Positions 57,339 through 64,000 of a stretch of DNA of 64,000 nucleotides are shown in pieces; positions within the stretch are counted from its first letter, which is position 1; each line of letters starts with the position of its first letter. The notes beneath the pieces were generated by a model. The model did not search any database, had not been told where the DNA came from, and worked only from the letters and a program-made list of their open reading frames with translations. Location of the stretch: positions 4,656,315 to 4,720,314 of the forward strand of contig FN649736.1 of the NCBI GenBank assembly GCA_000310025.1, read 5' to 3'. Origin of the DNA: Ectocarpus siliculosus. Taxonomy: Eukaryota > Sar > Phaeophyceae > Ectocarpales > Ectocarpaceae. The position numbers were made by a program, and so were the translations under genes.

Positions 57339-60300
57339 CTGCTGCAGGTCGTCCCCTTGCATGTTTCCCCCGGGGGCTTGCACGCCGCCGCTGGCCCCGA
57401 CAAAAAGCTCCGTCAGGCCGTGGTCGAACATGTTGTACGAGAAGTCGGGCTCGGGCTGTTTTTTTCGGAGTCCCCGTGTATCGAGTTTTCAGACGTCCCG
57501 TGATAGCGTGTAACGGCCACATCAACCGGGTTGAAGAATTCCATCCGATCCGCAAGGCAGTACGCGGTTCACAGAGCAGGCAGTGGCACGCGGGGGGGGG
57601 GGGGGGGGGTACAGTGGTGGGGACAGAAGAAACAGGGGAAATGTTAGGCACAAAAAATCACACAACAGGAAGGGGAGTCCATGAAAAACTTGCGCACGTG
57701 AATGCCATACAACACCGCCAAGTAAAGGGCCCGTGACACCGATCAACAAGCGTAGTTTTACGTGCAACAGCATGTAGAATACCTTCCATATGGTATTTCT
57801 CGAGTAAATATTCCGCGCAGAGAACCACGTTTGACGACGAGGGAGGGTGCCACTGCAGCGGCAGCGTGCGGTTGTTCGAGGATAAATAACACGCGACGCG
57901 AGACACGTTCAATTTTTTTTTGGCGACGACCAAGCTTAAGCTCCATCGCCCGCACTCCGTCCTGAAACTGTCCAATGACTACCGTTCCGCAAGGCCAAAT
58001 TTGATCATGGTCGCCACGTGCACAATAGAATCAATTTCGACATCAGCGGGGAAGACTTCCTAGACCCCGATGAGGTTGCCCGTCGATGACAATCACGTTC
58101 CGAGAACAACTACCCCCCCCCCCCCCCCCCCAAGCGCGCGCTTGCTCTCCGGCGACCCAGCCACGCACGTGTACGTATGCGCACGCATACCTTGCACGGG
58201 GATAGCTTCGTCATGAGCGGTGTCAAGCCCAGCCCCAATCCGACGCCGAGACCGGGCCCCGGTGACTACCAATGAGGGTGAGATCGGACAAACAAGAAAG
58301 GGGGGTGACTGGTTGATTACCTACGCCATCACTGCTGCCCATGAGGGTGATGTCAGACAAACAAGCAGTTAGAGGGGGACAGACTGACTACGTGCGCCAT
58401 CGCATCGGACAACGTGCGAAAGCCCATTCAAGATAAAAGTGTCAAGTCGGAGCGCGGGCGGGGGGATACCAACGTATTTTCAACTTGGCAATAGGAGGCA
58501 GTATTTGAGGGACAGGGCGAAGCAAAGAGTGCAAAGGTGCTACCGCAAACGATACTGTTGTTGATTGTTAAGTCTTCCACCATGCATCATCGTTATATGT
58601 TGGTTCCTATTCTTCACCGATGCTGTAGACGGCATATTCCAGGACAAGGGAAATTGTTCGCTGGTGAACGGGAGGTTCTGGCAATTGGGAGCTTCCATGC
58701 TCGATAGGCTGCAATACGCCTGACGGAAGAACACTAAATAACGACATCATGCACCTCGTCTTGACGTTTCTTGCTCCACGTAAACGTCCCACTAGTAGAC
58801 GATACGGCAGGGCAAGGTATGGAACAACCAAAAAACACGAACACCACCAAGAAAACGGCTATGGCGTCCCCAGACAAAAAAACGAGTTTCAACGAGCTGC
58901 GGCAAGACAACTCTCTGAGTGACAACGCACCTAGCAGACAAGCAAGAACACGACTTCACGCATACGACGAAGCGCCTTGCAGGCAACACAAGCTGAGCGC
59001 CTTGCAGGCAACGCAAGCTGCTCGTTCACACGGGTTCGAGGCCAACAAGAACTCCGCATGTGGACTATCTCCGCTTCGGTGCTAAGCCCCCTCTCGCACC
59101 AAACCAACTCCAGCCAAGGGGGCAACAAAACATGCACCCCCCCCCGTACCACCCACTCTACATTAGCTTTCCCCACCCTGCTTGGATTACCTGCCGCGCG
59201 CTTGTCGGGAACATGAGACCTCGATATCCTCCGGGGGGGGGGGAAGACAGCTCTCCCTGAGTGAGCGCAGGGTACTCCGCGCCCGCTCCCCCTCTAGCTG
59301 GCGTGGTTCCCCCAACCGTTGCTGCTGCCGCTACTGCCGCTGCCGCTGCCGCCGCCGCCGCCGCTGCCGTGCTTCCCGCCCCTCCTAACCTACCCGGCGT
59401 TTGCTGTCCGGCGGGGGGGGGATGCCGACCTGCCACATCGACCCCCTCCCCCCGCCCCCTGCTTCCCTCCTGCCGCTGTTGCTGCTGCCTTTGTAACCGG
59501 CTATGTCTAGCCCGTGGGTCTTCCTGACCTCTGTGGAAACCCGACGGGTCGTGCGCTCTAGCTGATCGGGGGTTCTGCTTCTGCTTGCGAGCCTGGTTCT
59601 CCTGGTGGGGTTGGGGCTTCTGTTCTTCGGTTTGGTGTCGGCGGTGGTTATTATCTGCTCGTGTCCCGCCGCCGCCGCCGCCGCCGCCTCCTTCGCCATT
59701 CCCCCCTGCCTCCTCCTCCACATCGCCGTCCTCGTCTTCCGGGCCCGGCTCGATTCGTTCGTCAACCTTCCAAGAGAAAAATGTTCCAACAAATTAGAAA
59801 GCTAAAGAGTCCAGGCGAACAAGTAAAAAAAATCTGCGACGCAACTATCGACGGCCGGCTCCATTCGTTCGTCAACCTTCAAGAAACCATGTCACGAAAA
59901 AATTGAGGTAAATAGTTCTAAAAATCTGCGATACAGCCGTCGACGGGCGCCTGGACATCTACCCTGCCGTACTGTACACACTCGCCGTAATACATTTGAG
60001 GGATACACCGCAGACAAACTCTCCTGTGGAACCCTCAATCGTAGCTCGCAGGTAGGCTATGGTGGATCGCATGTATCCGGATCCCGTGACACGAAAAATT
60101 CATGCCCGACATGCCAACATCGTGTGTACCACAGGATTCAATGTGTTGTCGCGTGTGTTCCCACCTGGCTAACGACGTAGACGTCGATCGGACCCGACGG
60201 GCTCTTGAGGTAAATCTGATACCGCCGCTCCCCGTGCGGCATGCCCTCGTCAGGATCGGGCACCTTGGGGGTTGGGGTTTGCGTAGTGGTGTTCGGTGGT

Positions 60301-60558
60301 ACACACAGCAAGATTGCGGGGTGGGGGCGGGGGGGGAGCAATTCGAACATCACAGTCATGAAAAAGCGCGGGGTTGTCTCAACAAATAACATACGTAATT
60401 GTCATCTAACAGATCGATAATTAGAAAACAACAACGGAAACAACAGCAACAACCACAAGTACCAGCAAGAACAACAACAACAATAAGAACATAATTTAGC
60501 TCTACCGGAAAACGTCGTCAGCTGGTCCTGCCAAAAATTAGACAACACCAACAACACC

Positions 60559-60591
<33 letters not shown>

Positions 60592-62989
60592 ACGCACCTC
60601 CAGAGTGGTTCCCGCTGGCGCGCGTATCGCCATCACAGTGTTCTTCTTGTAGCACGGCAACCCGCGGATGTCTTGCTGGTGGAGGAACATATCGCCAGAA
60701 GGCTTGTTCGATTCGGTCGGCTAACAAGTGCGACCAACACATGAAAATTACGGGAGGACAAGGGGTGGGTTGGAGGGGGTGGGTGGGGTCAGGGTAATGG
60801 GGGGGGTGACGGGCGCAGCTGCTGGGAGCGAACAAGACCTCCCTCTGCTACAAAGGCGCGAGAAGAAAAAACACAGCGGAGCATGTGTACTATAATATAA
60901 TAGTGTGGACGGGCTCTAGCGCCCACTACGCCATACCGCCAACACCGCCAACACTCGGCAGTGGAGAGGGGGGGAAACAATCCCGACACACCGCACAACG
61001 AGAGAGGTGAAACTCATGTTCTGGTGAACGATGATAAAAGATCTTGCTGGAGAACTCACAGCACGACAACCGATTTTGCAAGCACAAAGCTACAGGCTCA
61101 AACCATCTCCTCCCTCCCATCTCTTGGCTACCGCTTCCTACCGGCTGGCTGTCACGCCTGCCCCTGGTTTTCACAACATTCCAACATCCCCAGTCAGCCG
61201 GCTTTGTCTCCGCCTCTGCTACACTTTCTCGCTCCATGTGTCTGTCTGTCTGTCCGTCTGTCTGTCTGTCTCTGTCTCTGTCTCTCTGTCTCAATCTGTC
61301 TCGATCTCTCTTGTCTAGCTCTCTTTTTCTCTCTCTCTTCTTCTATATAATTTTCTGAACCTGAGGTAACCAAACGAACTACACTCGTTATCTTCCTCCC
61401 TCCCTTCCTCTCGCAATCTCACCAGCTTCTTGAGCTGCCCCTTGACGTGGGCGATGAGCTGATCCACCCTCGCCTCCTGGTCCACCAGCTCGTGGATCTC
61501 CTCCTGCACACACGCGAAACACATGGGCAAACACCTTAATACATCCTCACAGAAAACCGAATAACGTAGGTTGCATTAGATACGACACCCCCTGGACTCA
61601 TTTTCAACGCCTGATTACTCCACGACGAAGAGGATGCCGAAATCAAATGGTGCGTTTTCGGAAAGCTCTCGACGGAGCGATTCTAACGCCGCCATTTTCG
61701 GCACTACCGCTGCTTTTCCTGCCGGTTAATCGAGATCTGAAAATCGGCCCAGGGGGTGCGATATCTTACGCAACCTACAGTACAAAGCGAAGTGTATCGT
61801 CTCTAAACTACGGGTAAGCATCACCACAGAGCTAAGACACCCCCCGGAAATTATGGTCGAAAATAGGACGAGCGCTGCGGTGTGTTCAAGACGAGAAGGA
61901 ACGCTCCTCTGCCTCAAAACGGATGTTTAGGCAATGGTAATAATCCTTTTGAAACGAAGCATGGGCCGACGAACATCGTTCCGCCCTCAATGGCCTACCG
62001 ACTACGGCACTAGGGCACGCGTTTACATGCGTACCCCCCCCCCCCACCCCCCCCGGCAAGGGGGCCCCCCCCTTTGCCCCCCCCCCTCCCTCTCTCCCCC
62101 CCTTTTTCCCCGGGGCCGAGGGGGGGCGTTGTTTCCCCCGGGGGGGGGCCCCCCCCCAAAACGCCCCCCCTTTTAAAAAAAAGGGGGGTNNNNNNNNNNN
62201 NNNNNNNNNNNNNNNNNNNNNNNNNNNNNNNNNNNNNNNNNNNNNNNNNNNNNNNNNNNNNNNNNNNNNNNNNNNNNNNNNNNNNNNNNAAACCCGGGAA
62301 ACGGGGCGAAAAAGAAAGGAAAAAAAGCAAAAGGAGCGGGCGCAAGGGCGCTGAAAAGTGAAGGGGCCACGCGGGGGGAAACCACCACCCCCCCCGCGTT
62401 AAAGGGGCCGCTAAAGGGGGGGTCCATTCCCCATTCAGGGGGCGAAATTGTGGGAAAGGGCAATGGGGGGGGGCCTTTTCGTTATTACCCCAGCGGGAAA
62501 AAGGGGAATGTCCTCAAAGGCAATAAAGTGGGGAAACCCCAGGGTTTTCCCAGCCACGACGTTAAAAAACGACGCCCAGAAAATTGAAATACGACCCATT
62601 ATAGGGGAAATGGGCCCCTCAAAATCCATCCTCGAGGGCCCCCCAGTGGGCGGAAAAGGTTAAGAAAATGAAAAAAACCCTTTAAAAAAAAAGCAGGGGC
62701 CGACAAAAATCGTCCCCCCCAAAAGGCCCTCCCGACTACGGCATTGGGGCACGGGTTAAAAGGGGAACCCCCCCCCCCCACCCCCCCCGCCACGCGCGCG
62801 CGCTCTCGTGCCCCCCTCCCTCCCTCTCTCCCTCCCTTTGCCCCTGGCTCTCACTTGCGCTTCGTTCTCCTCCTCGGTGTTGCCCTCCCCCAAACCGTCC
62901 CCCTTCCCCTTCCACTGGATGTGGTTCTTGGAGGTCTTGTGGATCAAGCCGATCCCCTCCAGGACATTCGTGATGTCATAAATACGCCG
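57339..62989 (-). CDS. E2F: E2F-family transcription factor, 5' end missing
   Basis: E2F proteins dimerise with DP and switch on S-phase genes; retinoblastoma protein binds and silences them. Exons: 62989-62855 (winged-helix half [16 protein letters not shown] then SKNHIQWKG), 61503-61423 (coiled coil [20 protein letters not shown]), 60720-60598 (marked box [18 protein letters not shown]), 60263-60165 ([24 protein letters not shown]), 59766-59191 (acidic start, then poly-Gly, Gln/Arg-rich and poly-Ala low complexity), and 57455-57339 ([15 protein letters not shown]). All six are multiples of three, giving phase-0 introns. The last motif matches the Rb-binding pattern of E2F1 (DYHFGLEEGEGIRDLF), so this is an activating, Rb-regulated type, not the DP-independent E2F7/8 type. 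The first half of the DNA-binding domain (LDLN...VQK) was not found up to 64000. Exons between 59191 and 57455 and the stop are unresolved. The intron 61504-62854 contains an assembly artefact. Confidence 0.92.
59741..59950. repeat. Local tandem duplication spanning an E2F splice acceptor
   Basis: Two imperfect copies of about 105-110 bp lie side by side: both contain attcgttcgtcaaccttc and, about 75 bp later, aatctgcga. The left copy holds the acceptor of exon 59766-59191. The right copy carries the same acceptor context and the first codons (VDERMEP instead of VDERIEP) but soon reaches a stop. Confidence 0.7.
60560..60590. repeat. (GAT)n microsatellite
   Basis: About ten GAT units lie in the E2F intron immediately next to the donor of exon 60720-60598. 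Confidence 0.95.
61238..61345. repeat. (TCTG)n / CT-rich simple repeat
   Basis: TCTG and TCTC units form a pyrimidine-rich tract in the E2F intron downstream of exon 61503-61423. Confidence 0.85.
62031..62189. other. Low-quality contig end before the gap
   Basis: The sequence collapses into long C and G runs. Its order of features (C-run, A, C-run, then CCCTCCCTCTCTC) is a degraded version of 62770-62840, so it appears to be poorly base-called sequence of the same locus. Confidence 0.75.
62190..62289. other. Assembly gap (100 N)
   Basis: A second run of exactly 100 Ns lies between two low-quality contig ends inside the E2F intron. Confidence 0.99.
62290..62660 (+). other. Cloning-vector contamination (f1 origin to lacZ-alpha to polylinker)
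   Basis: With many base-call errors, this follows a standard pUC/pBluescript/pCR-type vector in order: the end of the f1 origin (ggagcgggcgcaagggcgct, 62333-62352), the lacZ-alpha region (ccattccccattcagg near 62423; cttttcgttattaccccagc near 62475), the M13 forward site (agggttttcccagccacgac near 62541), a T7 promoter (aaatacgacccattatagg near 62587) and a polylinker with gggccc and ctcgag followed by a ccagtg (62612-62649), as in pCR/TOPO-type vectors. The errors are mostly C/G or A homopolymer mistakes, as expected for a poor Sanger read. It is not algal DNA. Confidence 0.92.
62661..62790 (+). repeat. Artefactual second copy of 61927-62060
   Basis: Directly after the vector polylinker, the sequence repeats 61927-62060 with errors: gcaggggccgacaaaaatcg versus gcatgggccgacgaacatcg, then cgactacggcattggggcac versus cgactacggcactagggcac, then the same C-run. 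This is the insert end of the vector-bearing read, overlapping the left contig. Confidence 0.88.
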
Positions 62990-63654
62990 CTAGTAGTTTG
63001 TTGGGCGTAGCGCGGGGGAGGGGGGAAGGTGTCAGAGAGAGAAACGGGGAGGGTAATATGTCTTTCGAGGAATTTCGCTGGGGGTGGTGGAATTGAAGGG
63101 GAACGTTCCTGTGCAGCAGGTATTCTTGTCAAGGAGCAAGTGTGACGTCACGTCCACTACTGCTGAGAATGTCTCCTCAGAATGTCTCGTAGATTGTGAC
63201 GTCAGATGACCTGTCGGAGATCTACAACCTTCGGGGGTGCTGCCACAGATAGAGTTAGCGGTCACGCTGAACCCGCGTACAAATACAACGGGCCAGCTGC
63301 CGCGTCTCTCACAATCCATATCGTACACCGCGTTCTCCCTTTCTCAAGAGAGGTTGAACCACGTGTGTCTTTCAACATTGAGCCGCAGCGCGAACCCGGA
63401 GACGACCGTCTCAATAATTAGCCCCGACAGCAAGACCAGGCTCGCGGCACGTCCAGCTTGATGACAACGCCCCAGCAGAAGACAAAGCTTCTCCAGACCG
63501 CGGAGGTGCGACCGAGCGCAAGACTTGCTGCTGCTGCCACTGGATGGTGGCAGCGGAGAGTTCATGAGGGAAGGCTCGCGCTCCACAATATTCGCATGGA
63601 GGTACGTCTTGACCTCCTGCCTGCAGACAGCCCGTCATGTCTCGCGACGTCTTT
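62990..63654. other. Upstream of the DNA-binding exon of E2F, no exon recognised
   Basis: The acceptor at 62990 shows that a further E2F exon lies to the right, but no frame with the E2F N-terminal helix was found up to the end of the window. Confidence 0.5.
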
Positions 63655-64000
63655 AGAGCCCGCGGAAGCTCTTGCTCAGGCCGACCATGCTACGTAGGCT
63701 AAAGGCGACCCCAAGCATGACGCTTGACCAAGAGCGCGACCTCATCGCCACGTTCTCGGAAAAGCTTCGTGGTCGGAATATCCCTCAGCTTCTGTAGCGT
63801 GGTAGGTCGGTGCAAGAGTGTACGGAGGCTCTACAGACGTTGGAAGACATGGCGTCCGCCACACGGCGCCTTTGAGAGCCTGCTCAAGCTCTTGCTCAGG
63901 CCGACCATGCTACGTAGGCTCACGGCAACCCCGAGCATGAAGCTTGACCAAGAGCGCGACCTCATCGCCACCCCCTCGGTCAAGCTTAATGGTCGGAATA
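63655..64000. repeat. Direct repeat, period about 220 bp, running off the window
   Basis: 63655-63780 and 63875-64000 share caggccgaccatgctacgta, cttgaccaagagcgcgacct and ggtcggaata at a constant offset of 220, with scattered differences. About 94 bp of unrelated sequence separates the copies. The last copy reaches the window end, so the array may continue. Confidence 0.85.

Noticed and set aside
62290-62660. Bacterial or plasmid DNA acquired by the alga
   Set aside because: The order of f1 origin, lacZ-alpha, primer sites and polylinker is man-made, and it abuts an assembly gap with poor base calls.

Overview
This window looks like nuclear DNA of a photosynthetic stramenopile, most likely a brown alga of the Ectocarpus type. 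I infer this from intron-rich genes with long introns and short, mostly phase-0 exons, abundant GTT/TTG and other microsatellites, conserved eukaryotic genes (SMC3, E2F, 1-Cys peroxiredoxin), and a gene whose first exon encodes a signal peptide followed by an F-containing plastid-type cleavage motif, the bipartite targeting layout of heterokont plastid proteins. No species was confirmed by a search.

Layout: (1) 1-9.6 kb, + strand: the 3' half of the cohesin gene SMC3 in 14 exons, with an inverted pair of a ~345 bp repeat bracketing five of its exons. (2) 9.6-13.5 kb: gene-poor spacer with simple repeats. (3) 13.5-30.8 kb, - strand: a very large multi-exon gene, apparently one unit, encoding three WW domains, IQ-type motifs, long low-complexity stretches and TPR-like helical repeats. 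(4) 34.4-39.5 kb, - strand: a cysteine desulfurase / selenocysteine lyase family enzyme in eight exons. (5) 39.8-41.3 kb, - strand: exons of a small multi-pass membrane protein. (6) 41.6-44.3 kb, + strand: a Prx6-type peroxiredoxin. (7) 45.3-46.6 kb, - strand: an unrecognised, possibly transposon-derived gene with AT-hook-like and helix-turn-helix-like segments. (8) 47.8-50.3 kb, - strand: a plastid-type parvulin peptidyl-prolyl isomerase. (9) 51.4-51.8 kb: a TTG microsatellite interrupted by an assembly gap. (10) 52.2-53.0 kb, + strand: a small basic protein gene. (11) 57.3-63.0 kb, - strand: an E2F transcription factor with DNA-binding, coiled-coil, marked-box and Rb-binding-like segments; its first exon(s) lie outside or were not found.

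The genes do not form a pathway. SMC3 (sister chromatid cohesion) and E2F (G1/S transcription) are both cell-cycle genes, but 50 kb and opposite strands separate them. The main non-genic discovery is an assembly artefact inside the E2F gene: next to the gap at 62,190-62,289 lies a degraded but clearly recognisable cloning-vector segment (f1 origin, lacZ-alpha, M13 forward site, T7 promoter, polylinker), followed by a second low-quality copy of the sequence that precedes the gap.
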